Source: Acidobacteriota bacterium (lineage in GTDB: Bacteria > Acidobacteriota > Vicinamibacteria > Vicinamibacterales > UBA2999). From it: 36,493 nucleotides of DNA. The notes beneath the pieces were generated by a model that made no database searches, was not told where the DNA came from, and saw nothing but the letters and a program-made list of their open reading frames with translations. Shown in pieces: positions 18,574-28,118 of this stretch (the stretch's first letter is position 1; the number at the start of each line of letters is the position of its first letter). The stretch lies in assembly GCA_027622905.1 (NCBI GenBank), contig JAQBVV010000019.1:1-36493 (forward strand). The letters are read 5' to 3'. A program made the position numbers and the translations under genes.

Positions 18574-18954
18574 GCGCGCCTCTGTCCGATTCCTGGCAAG
18601 CTCCGTCGTGCACCGTCCAATTCCGATCCCTCCATCCGTACAACCAATAGTATCCGTCGATGTCTCGCACCGACGCCCCGCGTAGCGACCTCGGCCTGAC
18701 GAACCGACCCGTCGGGCTGCGAGAACCGCCAGCGACCTCAGAACGTCGCGCGGTCCGCGGCACCGTGGGAGCGTCGACGGCATCTGTGACCAGCCGGCAT
18801 GCACAGGGCACTCAGCCGCGTCGTATGCGTCCTCATGACATGACAGCCGTCCCATGGGACGACGCGAAGCCCTACGAATCGACGGTTTCGGAGAGTGCGA
18901 GGCCGGTACGACAATTGCGTTAGTGTCCCGCAGAGGCATGCAGGGTCTCATGCA
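18574..18954. other. Divergent intergenic region, glgX / PEGA-protein gene
   Basis: This 381-bp stretch separates glgX (minus) from the PEGA-domain gene (plus). Both promoters must lie here. The open frame crossing it on the minus strand has no homology and is in frame with glgX by chance. I see no convincing operator, terminator or RNA. Confidence 0.5.
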
Positions 18955-19947
18955 ATGACATATTCACGAACACTCGCATTCACGTGCGCGGTGGTCGCCA
19001 TGCTCGGCGCGCCGCTATTGCAAGGCAGCGCCGAGGCACAGGGACGACGTGAACTCCCGCAGACCAACGGCGGTGGTGGCAGTGGTGGCGGTGGCGAACG
19101 CGCCACGCCCCCGCCCCGGACGGGCGATCGACGGGCCGCGCCGGCGCCCCGCACCGGCGGCCGACGAGTCGCACCGGCACCACGTTCTGGTGGTCGCACC
19201 GTCGTCGGACCCCGTCGCGGTGGCCGCTTCGTGGCACCCCGTCGCGGCGGCGTCGTCATCGGGGCCTACTACCGACCCTTGTACTACTCGTCCTTCTACA
19301 GCCCGTTTTACGGTCGGATCTACGACCCCTACTACTACGGCGGGTATTCCGGGTACGGCGGGTATTCCGGGTACGGCGCGAGCCAGATCTACCGCCCGGA
19401 CGCGGCACTTCGCCTGCAGGTCTCACCGCGCGAAACAGAGGTCTTCGTCGACGGCTACTACGCTGGAACCGTGAACGAGTACGACGGGATCTTTCAGCGG
19501 CTCCGCCTCGAACCCGGCGAATACGAGGTGGCGCTGTACCTGCCCGGCTACCGGACGGTCACACAGCGAGTCTTGCTGCAACCTGACAAGACGCTCCGCA
19601 TCAGGCACGAGATGATCCCGATCGACCCGAGCAGTTCGCCAGAGCCGAGGCCAGCGGCGAGGGACCAATCCTCGCTCCGGGGCGTTTCCGCCCCCGACAC
19701 TGTTCGCGTGAATCGTGACGCTTCCTTTGGGGCAATCGCGGTTCGCGTGCAACCTGCCGACGCCGAGGTGCTCATCGACGGCGAGCGGTGGGAGGGACCG
19801 TCGGACAATGAGGCGCTTGTCCTGGAGATTGCGCCCGGCACGCACCGCGTTGAAGTGCGCAAGAACGGATATCGCGGATACGCGGCGCAGATCGACGTGC
19901 AGGCTGGCGACACGACACCGATCAACGTCAGCCTTCCACCGGAGTAG
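18955..19947 (+). CDS. Secreted low-complexity protein with two PEGA domains
   Basis: This 330-residue exported protein has a signal peptide at about 1-29. A Gly-rich stretch then precedes a basic region of repeated RTGGRRVAPAPR-like units and a Tyr/Gly-rich segment with an exact tandem repeat encoding GGYSGY (19339-19374). Two PEGA domains (PF08308) occupy about 150-225 and 262-330, with core sequences LQVSPRETEVFVDGYYAGTV and VRVQPADAEVLIDGERWEGP. PEGA domains usually bind surface or peptidoglycan-associated partners. The basic, aromatic N-terminal half suggests an envelope-bound, perhaps polymer-binding, protein. ATG 18955 is chosen because the signal peptide follows directly. Function is unknown. 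Confidence 0.75.
   Translation: MTYSRTLAFTCAVVAMLGAPLLQGSAEAQGRRELPQTNGGGGSGGGGERATPPPRTGDRRAAPAPRTGGRRVAPAPRSGGRTVVGPRRGGRFVAPRRGGVVIGAYYRPLYYSSFYSPFYGRIYDPYYYGGYSGYGGYSGYGASQIYRPDAALRLQVSPRETEVFVDGYYAGTVNEYDGIFQRLRLEPGEYEVALYLPGYRTVTQRVLLQPDKTLRIRHEMIPIDPSSSPEPRPAARDQSSLRGVSAPDTVRVNRDASFGAIAVRVQPADAEVLIDGERWEGPSDNEALVLEIAPGTHRVEVRKNGYRGYAAQIDVQAGDTTPINVSLPPE
19339..19374 (+). repeat. Exact 18-bp tandem repeat inside the PEGA gene
   Basis: Two perfect adjacent copies of an 18-bp unit encode GGYSGY twice. Perfect identity at the DNA level implies recent slippage or copying. Confidence 0.85.
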
Positions 19948-19972
19948 GCACAACCGACGAACACCGGACGAC

Positions 19973-19993
19973 TCGCCCGCCGCCTTCGGGCGA
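19973..19993 (+). terminator. Candidate terminator after the PEGA-protein gene
   Basis: A perfect 7-bp stem (TCGCCCG at 19973-19979, CGGGCGA at 19987-19993) with a 7-base loop lies 25 bp after the stop. It is followed by a weak CTCTCTT stretch instead of a clean T-run, so the call is tentative. Confidence 0.4.
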
Positions 19994-20157
19994 CGGGACT
20001 CTCTTGTGCCTTGGAGCCGGCGACCGGCAGCGTTGCGCTACAGATCGAGTGGTAGCATCGTCGGACTCGCTGTTCCCCTGGAAGCCTTGTTCCTGGCTGC
20101 GGTCCCGGAGCGCCACAGCGCTCTTCAGATCGCTCTGGTGCTGGCGCTTTTGGCGGA

Positions 20158-22479
20158 TCAGGACCTGAAGAAGCGATTGAACTTGACGACAAGCGCGCGG
20201 GTCATCAACTCGGGCACGCCCCGGCCGGCCGTGTCACGTTCGTCGTTGTACACCACGAACAGCTCGCTCCCTGGCTGATACTCCCAGCGAAAACGGACGT
20301 TGGCGGAGAGGGACTCGCTCGCTGAGTTGAATTGCACCAGCGCGCTGACAAACATCCACGGCGTCATCGTGTAGGTGACCCTGGATCCACCCAGGTGCGT
20401 GGAGAACGATCCTTCGCGCAGGTCCACCCAATTGACCGAATAGGTCGGCTCCAGCGACAGGCGTGGCCCGAAATTCAGCCGGCCCCTGGTCGCAGAGACC
20501 GCGGCCCTGTGGCCACTGTAGAACGTGCCGTACTCCGCGGCCACCCCCACCGACGCCGCCCGCTGTGGACCCAGCGCGTATCTGAGTGTGACCGTGTCGG
20601 TGTCGTATCCCCCGACCGGAACCGACACGTCTGACGCGATCTGAAACGCGCGTGGCACGAACTCATAGGCCCGCGTGTAGGTCAGATTGAACAGGTCGGC
20701 GTTCTGAAACTCGATACCGAAGTCAGCCACCTCCTCGCGAGCTTCCAGGCGCCCGGCACCGTTCTCGACATAGGCGATCGAACCGGTCCACGACAACTTG
20801 CGGATGGTGTCGCTCGCCAGACGGGGGCTGAATCGCGCCTCACCGAACGAGCGTCTGATATCTCGCCGACGGACGAATCCCAGCTCAGGCCTAAAGCGAC
20901 TGCCGACCGCGAGATGTTCCAGCTGCATGCCGTAACGATCGCCGGCGTAGTCCGCTGCTGCCCGATAGCTCGTGTCGTCACCGCCCGCGGCGCCGTCCGA
21001 GTGCGTTTTCGCCCAGTAGCTGTCGATCGTCAGATATCTAAGGAAGTTGAAGTTCGCGTCAAGTCCGAACGCCGCGTTCGCGCCTCCGCCCCCCGATCCC
21101 ACCGACCGCCCAGTGGCCAGAACCCCCACGCTGCTTCGCGCCAGGATGTCCCTCTTGAGACGAATCGTAGAAAAATTCGTCGATCGAGCATTGGTGGCGT
21201 CTGACGACCGGGTCTGGATATCCATCAGACCCACGGTAAAGCGTCCCACCCTGCCGGTCAGGCGACCACCAGCAATGATCGGCACCTGTTGCCCAGCCTC
21301 CAGGCCGATGCGCCGGCTGTAGAAGAGAATGGGAGTATCCCCGCCACTCCCGCCACCGCGACCTCCAGTCCCCACACCACCGAACGCGAACGTGTCGCGA
21401 TTCTCCAGGAAGAACTCACGCTTCTCAGGAAAGAACAAACTGAAGCGCGTCAGGTTTACCTGTTGCTCGTCCGCCTCGACCTGCGCAAAGTCGGTGTTGT
21501 ACGTGAAGTCGGCGACGAGGTTCTGCGTCGGGCTGTACTTCACATCCAGCCCAATGTCGCCGTCGGTTGACGTCGACGCGGGCGAACCGTCTGGGGCGTC
21601 CGTCGTCAGGCTCGAGACCGCGTAGGGCTTGAGCTCAAGATTGTTCGACGCGGGAGGTGCCTCGATCCCGACGATCGTCGCCGCAAGCTGCGGTTGCCGG
21701 ATGCTATTCATGCCGCGCAGGGGCGGAACCGGGATCAGGACTGACAGCTCGTTTCGCCATCGGACCGTCCGCAAGGCATTGAAGCCCCACAGCTGGTCCG
21801 TTCCCGTTCGGTACCGGAGCGACTTGAAGGGCAGCGCGACCTCCAGCGTCCATCCCCCATCGAAACGGCCATTGGCCATCGCCCACACCGGATTCCAGTC
21901 TGAGTTGTACTGCCCGTTGATCACCTGGCCGTCGTTACGACCGCCGATCGAATTCATGGTGATGCCGAACCCGTTTCGACGATCGTAGAAGGTGTCAACG
22001 AAGATGCTGATGACATCGTTGCCGTTGTACAGGTTGTTGCCGTCCCGGCGCATCTCGGTAGCCACCCGGCGCTCGGGCTGCGAGTCCCAGCAGCGAAATG
22101 AGAGGTAGACGTTGTCGCCGTCGAATGCGATCCAGACTTCGGTCTTCTCGGTAGCGGGCGCGCCAAGGTCCGGCTCCACCTGCACGAAGTCCGTCATCGC
22201 CGGAACGCTCGTGTAGAGCGCTTCATCGAACGTGCCATCAATGCGCAGCGGTGTATCCACGCGTACGGCGCGTATGGTCGTTCGGCCTTCGGCCTCTCTC
22301 GCGATGACCTCCGGTGGCAGCGGTGCGGCGGGACCCTCGTACGCTGGGCTGGTAATCTGGCCGGCGTGCGCAACGCCGGCGTGCAACAGCAACGCCGCCA
22401 CCGTCACACACCGCCGGGACGCGGTCAATGCGAGCCCTCCGTGGACACGCGGTTCCTTCGAACGCCGGCTAGCGACCAT
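20158..22479 (-). CDS. Outer-membrane DUF5916 protein with CBM9-like domain
   Basis: This is a 773-residue exported protein. The signal segment is near residues 20-40 (VTVAALLLHAGVAHA). An N-terminal CBM9-like carbohydrate-binding beta-sandwich covers about 45-240 (VDTPLRIDGTFDEALY, KTEVWIAFDGDNVYLSFRCW, WTLEVALPFKSLRY). The C-terminal two thirds match DUF5916, with PEKREFFLENRDTFAFGG and alternating-strand sequence ending in aromatic-rich VKFNRFFRS. This suggests an outer-membrane beta-barrel. Known members occur widely in Acidobacteriota, Bacteroidota and Gemmatimonadota, usually without known function. ATG 22479 overlaps the CitE-like gene by 11 bp and precedes the signal peptide. Surface polysaccharide or peptide handling is possible but unproven. 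Confidence 0.82.
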   Translation of the reverse strand: MVASRRSKEPRVHGGLALTASRRCVTVAALLLHAGVAHAGQITSPAYEGPAAPLPPEVIAREAEGRTTIRAVRVDTPLRIDGTFDEALYTSVPAMTDFVQVEPDLGAPATEKTEVWIAFDGDNVYLSFRCWDSQPERRVATEMRRDGNNLYNGNDVISIFVDTFYDRRNGFGITMNSIGGRNDGQVINGQYNSDWNPVWAMANGRFDGGWTLEVALPFKSLRYRTGTDQLWGFNALRTVRWRNELSVLIPVPPLRGMNSIRQPQLAATIVGIEAPPASNNLELKPYAVSSLTTDAPDGSPASTSTDGDIGLDVKYSPTQNLVADFTYNTDFAQVEADEQQVNLTRFSLFFPEKREFFLENRDTFAFGGVGTGGRGGGSGGDTPILFYSRRIGLEAGQQVPIIAGGRLTGRVGRFTVGLMDIQTRSSDATNARSTNFSTIRLKRDILARSSVGVLATGRSVGSGGGGANAAFGLDANFNFLRYLTIDSYWAKTHSDGAAGGDDTSYRAAADYAGDRYGMQLEHLAVGSRFRPELGFVRRRDIRRSFGEARFSPRLASDTIRKLSWTGSIAYVENGAGRLEAREEVADFGIEFQNADLFNLTYTRAYEFVPRAFQIASDVSVPVGGYDTDTVTLRYALGPQRAASVGVAAEYGTFYSGHRAAVSATRGRLNFGPRLSLEPTYSVNWVDLREGSFSTHLGGSRVTYTMTPWMFVSALVQFNSASESLSANVRFRWEYQPGSELFVVYNDERDTAGRGVPELMTRALVVKFNRFFRS

Positions 22480-23332
22480 CGTGCTTCCCAGCCAGTGCGA
22501 CCAGGCGACGTGCCCGCTCGACGATGGGCAACTCAACCATCCGCCCGTCCAGCGTCGTGACGCCCTGCCCGCCTGCCCGGGCGGCTTCATACGTGTCGAT
22601 AATTTGTCTCGCTCGGTGGACCTCGGCTGCCGTCGGCGTGAAGGACTCGTTGATGACATCCAGCTGTCGAGGATGGATCGCCATCTTGCCGCGAAAGCCT
22701 AACGCGCGCGCGCGCACGCAGTCGCGCCGAAGGGCGTCGGAGTCGTTGAGATCGATACAGACACCATCGATCGCATCTGCCCCCACCAGGGCCGCAGCCA
22801 GGACAATCTGGGCCCTGGCGAACGATAGTTCTTCGCCGTCGATCGTGCGCTCGATGGCAAGGCTGGCCGTGTAGTCTTCGGCGCCGAACAACAGAGCGGC
22901 GACCGGCGCGTCGGCCACCACGATCTCGGCAGCCTTCAGAATGGCGCGGGGCGTCTCGAGCAGCAGAAACAACGGGGGCACGGTGCCTGACGGCGACCGC
23001 TTCGCGAACGCTCGCGCAACCTGCTCGACAGCAGCGGCGGTCTCTATCTTCGGCAGCAGTAGGCCATCGACACCGGTCGCCGCACCGAAGTATTCGAGGT
23101 CCGCGTCGCCGTCCGGAGTGCCAGGCGGGTTGAATCGAATCAACCGCCGCGCACCGGTCCCAGGCATCGCCAGGTAGTCGGCCACGAGCGCGCGAGCCTC
23201 GCCCTTCCGGCCCACCTCCACGCTGTCTTCAAGATCGAACGCGACGGCATCAGCGCCGGCGTTCATGGCTTTGCCGAATCGGTCCGGGCGGGTGCCCGGC
23301 GCGAAGAGAAGTGAACGGATAGGACCGATCAT
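22469..23332 (-). CDS. CitE-like HpcH/HpaI family lyase
   Basis: This is a 287-residue TIM-barrel lyase of the CitE-like group (malyl-, citramalyl- or beta-methylmalyl-CoA type lyases or thioesterases). The family features are RSLLFAPGTRPDRFGKAMNA, DAVAFDLEDSV (residues 29-37), LLPKIETAAAVEQV, the Mg2+ ligands Glu126 (LLLETPRAI) and Asp153 (FGAEDYTASL), and the C-terminal GKMAIHPRQLDVIN. It lies in an overlap with the DUF5916 gene. The start may be GTG 23335 or ATG 23332. ATG is used. The exact CoA substrate cannot be told from sequence. Confidence 0.88.
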   Translation of the reverse strand: MIGPIRSLLFAPGTRPDRFGKAMNAGADAVAFDLEDSVEVGRKGEARALVADYLAMPGTGARRLIRFNPPGTPDGDADLEYFGAATGVDGLLLPKIETAAAVEQVARAFAKRSPSGTVPPLFLLLETPRAILKAAEIVVADAPVAALLFGAEDYTASLAIERTIDGEELSFARAQIVLAAALVGADAIDGVCIDLNDSDALRRDCVRARALGFRGKMAIHPRQLDVINESFTPTAAEVHRARQIIDTYEAARAGGQGVTTLDGRMVELPIVERARRLVALAGKHDGR

Positions 23333-23472
23333 CACCGTCCCCTACCTGTCGCGTGGCGCGAGACCCCTCGGTGTGACCCTGTCGGCTCGGTCTTCACCCG
23401 ATCGGCACGCGACGCTGCTGGATTCGCCCGTTCCCGGCAACCGACGCCGAGCAGCCGCAGCTCCGTTGTCAG

Positions 23473-23871
23473 CTACGGCTCTTCCGTGACAGCACTGTCC
23501 GCATCGGGCTCGTCAGCCTCGGCCGCCGGCGGCGTCTGAGGTCCAACGGTCAGCTGCGTGCCGGCGCCGGCCGTGCCACCAGGCGCCACGAACCACCCTC
23601 GCGACAGGTAGTCGGTCATGGTCAAACCGAACAGGACGACCAGGAAAAAGAAGGCGCCGCCGCAAATGAGTTTCGTGAGGCGGCTGCTGTACTTCACGTG
23701 CATGAAGAACAGGATCACGAGCGTCGCTTTCAGAATCGCGATCGACAGCGCGACCGGAAAGTTCAGTGCACCAAGATTGACAAACGCAATGCCGACGGTA
23801 ATCGCCGTCAGCACCATGAGCGATCCGAAGATCGCGTAATACGAGGACTTTGGTGAGACGTGGCCAGACAT
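23473..23871 (-). CDS. ctaF: Cytochrome c oxidase subunit IV (CtaF/COX4-type)
   Basis: This is a 132-residue small oxidase subunit with three helices of the COX4 pro family (PF03626). It has the typical ILKATLVILFFMHVKYSSRL in the second helix region. The C-terminus is extended by about 40 acidic, Pro-rich residues, mostly outside the membrane. It lies 13 bp after ctaE and is the last gene of the respiratory operon. No clear terminator hairpin is seen in 23336-23472. Its role is structural stabilisation of the caa3 oxidase. Confidence 0.88.
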   Translation of the reverse strand: MSGHVSPKSSYYAIFGSLMVLTAITVGIAFVNLGALNFPVALSIAILKATLVILFFMHVKYSSRLTKLICGGAFFFLVVLFGLTMTDYLSRGWFVAPGGTAGAGTQLTVGPQTPPAAEADEPDADSAVTEEP

Positions 23872-23884
23872 GTTTCTGACTCGC

Positions 23885-24583
23885 CTAGTTGAGTTGATGC
23901 ACTCTGTCCACCAGGTACAGAAGCGGAAAAAGAAAGATCCATACGATGTCGACGAAGTGCCAGTACAGGCCCGATAGCTCCACCGGCGTAGACCACTCGG
24001 GTGTGAATCGCTTCCGGTGCGCCATCCAGGTAATGACGGAGAGAATGCCGAACCCGATCACCATGTGCAACGCGTGCAGACCCGTCAACGCGAAATAGAG
24101 CGATATAAAGATCTCGACCTGAGGCGCGTGCGGCCCCTCGAAGGTGAAGTTTTCACCCGGGATGTGATTCAGATCCCACTTGTGCTTGTACTCGAAGAAC
24201 TTGACGACCAGGAACGTCAATCCAAGCGCCATCGTGAGCAGCAGCCATCGTACTGTTGCTTTGGGAAGGCCCGTTTGCGCCGCCCTGACAGCCAGCGCCA
24301 TCGTCAGGCTGCTACCGATCAGCACAACCGTATTGAAACCACCGAGAACGATGTCGAGTTCGAGGCTGCCCTCCGCCCACGCCTCCGGATACCACACCCG
24401 ATACAGCAGGTAGGCCATCAACAGGCCGCCGAAGAACATCACTTCGGTCACCAGGAAGACCCACATGCCCAACGTGGCGGCCTCGTGCTGCTGCCCGAGC
24501 GTCTCGAAATGGTGCTGCAGGTCCGGGTGGTGCGCCTCCCCGTGTTCGTGCGAGTCGACGTGCGCTACGAGCCCGTCAGCCAA
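23885..24583 (-). CDS. ctaE: Cytochrome c oxidase subunit III (CtaE)
   Basis: This 232-residue subunit III of a haem-copper oxidase has about five helices. The family core is present: [33 protein letters not shown] and [20 protein letters not shown]. It starts at TTG 24583, overlapping ctaD by 8 bp with a GGGAG upstream. No better ATG or GTG exists near the conserved His-rich N-terminus ([15 protein letters not shown]). Subunit III stabilises proton uptake. The length suggests the shorter five-helix form typical of caa3 enzymes. Confidence 0.94.
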   Translation of the reverse strand: MADGLVAHVDSHEHGEAHHPDLQHHFETLGQQHEAATLGMWVFLVTEVMFFGGLLMAYLLYRVWYPEAWAEGSLELDIVLGGFNTVVLIGSSLTMALAVRAAQTGLPKATVRWLLLTMALGLTFLVVKFFEYKHKWDLNHIPGENFTFEGPHAPQVEIFISLYFALTGLHALHMVIGFGILSVITWMAHRKRFTPEWSTPVELSGLYWHFVDIVWIFLFPLLYLVDRVHQLN

Positions 24584-26189
24584 CGTTGCTCTCCCTCGTC
24601 TCGTATCCGTATGGTGCCGCAGTCACGATCGGTTGCTCGGTGAAGTTTTCGGGGATCGGCGGCGATTGCGTCTCCCATTCAAGGCCGACCGCGCGCCACG
24701 GATTCGGACCCGCATCCTTGCCCTTGAAGAACGAATACAACAGGTAACACGCGATCAGCGTGTACCCGACGCCCATGATCGACGCGCCGGCGGACGACAG
24801 CACGTTCAGAACCTGAAACTCATCCGCGTAGGCGTGATACCGGCGCGGCATACCCAGATAACCAACAATGAACTGCGGGAAGAACGTCAGGTTGAACCCG
24901 ACGAAGACGAGCAGCGCAGCCAACGTGGCCGCGCTGTTGGAGTACATCTTCCCGGTCATCTTGGGCCACCAGTAGTGCAGGCCCGCGAAGTAGCCCATGA
25001 TCGCACCGCCGACCATGATGTAGTGGAAGTGCGCGACCACGAAATAGGTGTCGTGGAGGTGCACGTCCAGACCGAGCGCCGCGAGAAACAGGCCCGTCAG
25101 GCCGCCGATCAGGAACAGGCCCATGAACCCGAACACCCACATCATTGGCGCCTGCCACCAGATCGCGCCCCTGTACATCGTCGCGGTCCAGTTGAACGTC
25201 TTGATGGCGGACGGAATGGCGACAGCGAACGACAGAAACGAGAAGACCATCGCGGAGTACGGCGAGATCCCGGAAACGAAGAGATGGTGCGCCCACACCA
25301 GAAAACCAAATACCGCGATGGCCAGACTCGAAAACGCCACGAAGGAGTATCCGAAAATGCTCTTCCGCGAAAAGCACGCGATCACTTCGCTGATCGCTCC
25401 CATCGGCGGAAGGATCATGATGTAGACGGCCGGGTGTGAATAGAACCAGAACAGGTGCTGGAAGAGCACCGGGTCGCCTCCCAATCGAGGATCGAAGAAC
25501 CCGAAGCCCAGAGCCCGCTCGACCGCCAGCATGAGGACCGTGATCGCGATCACGGGCGTGCCCAGGATCTGCACGAGCGACGTCGCGTAGAGTGCCCAGA
25601 TGAACAGCGGGAGCCGGAACCACGTCATGCCCGGGGCGCGCATCCGGTGGATCGTGACCATGAAGTTCAGTCCGGTCAGGATCGAGGAGAAGCCGGCAAT
25701 GAAGATGCCGATGCCCGTCAAGAGCACGTTGGAATTGGAATAGACGCTGCTATACGGCGTGTAGAACGTCCACCCGGTGTCGACACCTCCGAGTATCCCG
25801 GCGGCGATCGTGAACAAAAATCCGATCACGAAGATGTACCAGCTCAGCAGGTTGATCTTCGGGAAGGCCACGTCCTTCGCGCCAATCATGAGCGGTAGCG
25901 CAAAGTTCCCGAGAATCGCCGGCACCGCCGGGATCAGTACGAAGAACACCATGGCCACGCCGTGCATGGTGAACAGCTTGTTGTAGGTATCGTCAGAAAC
26001 CAGATCGCCAAGCGGCGTCGTCAGCTCAACGCGAATGAGGGCGGCGAAGATGCCGCCGATGAGAAAGGCCAGCGACACCACGATCAGGTACATGATCCCG
26101 ATGCGCTTGTGGTCTTTCGTCAGCAACCACGACGCTACGGTGTGCTTGACGTTGAGATAGTTCACGCGCGGGAGGACTGTCGTCGTCAT
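24576..26189 (-). CDS. ctaD: Cytochrome c oxidase subunit I (CtaD, A2-type)
   Basis: This is a 537-residue catalytic subunit of a caa3 oxidase that reduces O2 to water and pumps protons. Haem and copper ligands are His76 (low-spin haem), His252 with Tyr256 ([10 protein letters not shown]), His301 and His302 (WAHHLFVSG), His387 (haem a3) and His389. Asn95 and Asp106 mark the D-channel entrance and Lys330 the K-channel. The D-channel Glu of A1 oxidases is replaced by Ala254, and Tyr250-Ser251 is present. This is the YS motif of A2-type enzymes such as the Rhodothermus caa3. Start ATG 26189 has GGGGAG upstream. It sits 4 bp after ctaC. Confidence 0.97.
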   Translation of the reverse strand: MTTTVLPRVNYLNVKHTVASWLLTKDHKRIGIMYLIVVSLAFLIGGIFAALIRVELTTPLGDLVSDDTYNKLFTMHGVAMVFFVLIPAVPAILGNFALPLMIGAKDVAFPKINLLSWYIFVIGFLFTIAAGILGGVDTGWTFYTPYSSVYSNSNVLLTGIGIFIAGFSSILTGLNFMVTIHRMRAPGMTWFRLPLFIWALYATSLVQILGTPVIAITVLMLAVERALGFGFFDPRLGGDPVLFQHLFWFYSHPAVYIMILPPMGAISEVIACFSRKSIFGYSFVAFSSLAIAVFGFLVWAHHLFVSGISPYSAMVFSFLSFAVAIPSAIKTFNWTATMYRGAIWWQAPMMWVFGFMGLFLIGGLTGLFLAALGLDVHLHDTYFVVAHFHYIMVGGAIMGYFAGLHYWWPKMTGKMYSNSAATLAALLVFVGFNLTFFPQFIVGYLGMPRRYHAYADEFQVLNVLSSAGASIMGVGYTLIACYLLYSFFKGKDAGPNPWRAVGLEWETQSPPIPENFTEQPIVTAAPYGYETRESNVG

Positions 26190-26193
26190 ATGG

Positions 26194-27204
26194 TCACTCC
26201 CCTGGACCGCCGGTGTTGTCGGAAGCCGCAGGCGGCGGCGCGGGCGCGCTCGCCTGAGTCGGCGCGGCGGGTCCCGCGGTTGACGATAGCGACTTGATGT
26301 ACTCGATGAGACTCATCACGCCTTCTTCAGTGACGAGTCCCTGAAAAGTGGGCATCAGCGGCCCGTACCCGGCCGTCAGTTTCATCTGCGGAGTCAGGAT
26401 CGACTCGCGGATATAGATGTCATCGATCGCCACGGTGGCGCCCGTGGCTAGCGTTTCCTCCGTCCCGTACTTCCCAGCCAGCGAGGGACCACGCCCGGAT
26501 CCATCGCCGAGGTGACAACCCACGCAACCCAGCTGCTGAAATAACTGCTCGCCACGCGCCGCCAAGGACAACCCTCCGCCCCCGCTCAGCCAGGCCTGAT
26601 AGTCGTCTGGTTCCATGACCACGACCTTCCCGACCATACCGGAATGCGCCGTGCCGCAGTATTCCGCGCAAAACAGATGGTATTCGCCAGTCTTGGTGGC
26701 CGTGAACCAGAGCGAACTGTAGCGTCCCGGTATCGCGTCGGCCTTCACTCGGAAAGCCGGGAAGTACAGGGAGTGGAGCACGTCCTCGGACGTGAACGTG
26801 ATCTTCACCGGACGACCGACGGGCACGTGCAGCTCGTTGATTTCACTCTGACCGTCGATGTGCTGGAAGCGCCACATCCACTGCTTGCCGGTCGAGTAGA
26901 CCTCCAGTGCCTGATCCGGCGCCCGCACGATGTGGAAGAAGACGACCGTCGCCCAGACGAAGATCACCATCGCCACGAGAAACGGGATGATCGACCAGCC
27001 GATCTCAAGCGGGAGCGAGCCGTGGATCGGATGGCCGACCTTCTCGCCCGTCTTGTCCCGATACTTGATCGCGAACACGACGACCAGGACCACGACGAGC
27101 AACGCGAAAAACGCCGTCACCGCGGTAATGAAAAAATACAGGTTGTCCACCTCTGGAGCGAGGGTGGACGCCTGTTCAGGGAAGAGTGGAATACCAGGCA
27201 ACAT
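26194..27204 (-). CDS. ctaC: Cytochrome c oxidase subunit II with fused cytochrome c domain (CtaC)
   Basis: This 336-residue subunit II has two helices (about 22-47 and 69-92) and a cupredoxin domain. The CuA ligands are His144, Cys179, Glu181, Cys183, His187 and Met190 ([13 protein letters not shown]). A cytochrome c domain follows, with Cys227-Val-Gly-Cys230-His231 and a likely distal Met284 (GPLMPTF). This fusion defines the caa3 type. The last 25 residues are Pro/Ala-rich. Both metal centres face the periplasm and receive electrons from the ActE or ActA haems. ATG 27204 follows sco by 14 bp. No cleavable signal peptide is evident. Confidence 0.96.
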   Translation of the reverse strand: MLPGIPLFPEQASTLAPEVDNLYFFITAVTAFFALLVVVLVVVFAIKYRDKTGEKVGHPIHGSLPLEIGWSIIPFLVAMVIFVWATVVFFHIVRAPDQALEVYSTGKQWMWRFQHIDGQSEINELHVPVGRPVKITFTSEDVLHSLYFPAFRVKADAIPGRYSSLWFTATKTGEYHLFCAEYCGTAHSGMVGKVVVMEPDDYQAWLSGGGGLSLAARGEQLFQQLGCVGCHLGDGSGRGPSLAGKYGTEETLATGATVAIDDIYIRESILTPQMKLTAGYGPLMPTFQGLVTEEGVMSLIEYIKSLSSTAGPAAPTQASAPAPPPAASDNTGGPGE

Positions 27205-27218
27205 AAAGCGTTACGGTC

Positions 27219-28118
27219 TCATGCTCGGCTTGGCATCGGCGCGCGCAGGTCGCGGCGACGCATAATCAGGATGAAACCACCCATAAACAACACGGTGACG
27301 ATACCGCCGAGGCGCACCAGGTTCATCACCACCAGGCCATAACGGCCGCTCTCGGGATCGTAGTGAAAGCAGTAGAGCAACAACTCGTCGATCGCCGATC
27401 CGATCCGGCCTTCGCCGGATTCGATCAACGCCAGGCGCAGTTCCCTCGGCGAGTACTCCACGCCGTAAAAGTATCTGGAGAGGCGCCCCTCCGGTGTGGC
27501 GACCAGCACGCCGCTGACATGGGCAAACTGCCCTGTCCGCTCATCGAATTGATAGGTGAACCCCGCGGCTGACGTCACCCGGCTGATCGCAGCTTCATCT
27601 CCGGTCAACAAGTGCCAGGAGTCCGCATCGTTCTCAGCTGACCAGTACTCCAGATGCGCGCGCTTCTTTTCCGCCGCGATCGCCGGCGTATCGCGCGAAT
27701 CGAAACTGATCAACACCACGTCGTAGTCCTGGCCCGCGGCAAACGGCAGCACCTCGAGCGCGCTGGACAGCCCGTTCATGACCTGCGTGCACAGCATCGG
27801 GCACTCGTAGTAGACGAAGGCCAGGAGCACCGGCCTCGTGCCGAACAACTCACCCAGCGTGACCGCCTGACCGTCATCGTCCCGAAACTCGGCATCGAGC
27901 GGCAAAAGCTCGTCGAGGTGCTGCTTGAACGACACCTCCTCGAGCAGCGTCGGCGTAAACGTCGCAGCAACCCCGGGTCCCTGCTGGTCGCCGCTGTAGG
28001 CCGACTGCGCGGCAGGAGCCGCACCGAAGCACACGAACCACAGCGCCAGGCACAGCGTCCCCGACACGATCGCCGCCCCCCGGGCCGGACCGCGCGTGGC
28101 CAAGACGGTGCTCGTCAC
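27219..28118 (-). CDS. sco: SCO1/SenC-type copper chaperone with C-terminal anchor
   Basis: This is a 299-residue thioredoxin-fold protein of the SCO1/SenC family, needed for copper insertion into the CuA site. The copper-binding residues are Cys106 and Cys110 (YYECPMLCTQV) and His200 (GQFAHVSGVLV). A signal segment is at about 13-39, and a C-terminal helix (VRLGGIVTVLFMGGFILIM) gives a second membrane anchor. GTG 28118 overlaps the stop of the previous gene (GTGA). The location between the ACIII genes and ctaC matches its role in oxidase assembly. Confidence 0.93.
   Translation of the reverse strand: MTSTVLATRGPARGAAIVSGTLCLALWFVCFGAAPAAQSAYSGDQQGPGVAATFTPTLLEEVSFKQHLDELLPLDAEFRDDDGQAVTLGELFGTRPVLLAFVYYECPMLCTQVMNGLSSALEVLPFAAGQDYDVVLISFDSRDTPAIAAEKKRAHLEYWSAENDADSWHLLTGDEAAISRVTSAAGFTYQFDERTGQFAHVSGVLVATPEGRLSRYFYGVEYSPRELRLALIESGEGRIGSAIDELLLYCFHYDPESGRYGLVVMNLVRLGGIVTVLFMGGFILIMRRRDLRAPMPSRA

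Noticed and set aside
18574-18951. N-terminal extension of GlgX by 126 codons
   Set aside because: The extension has no family similarity and would fill the whole divergent promoter region.
20108-20123. Hairpin GAGCGC-CACA-GCGCTC between the PEGA and DUF5916 genes
   Set aside because: The stem is only six base pairs and lacks a T-run on either strand, so it is not called a terminator.
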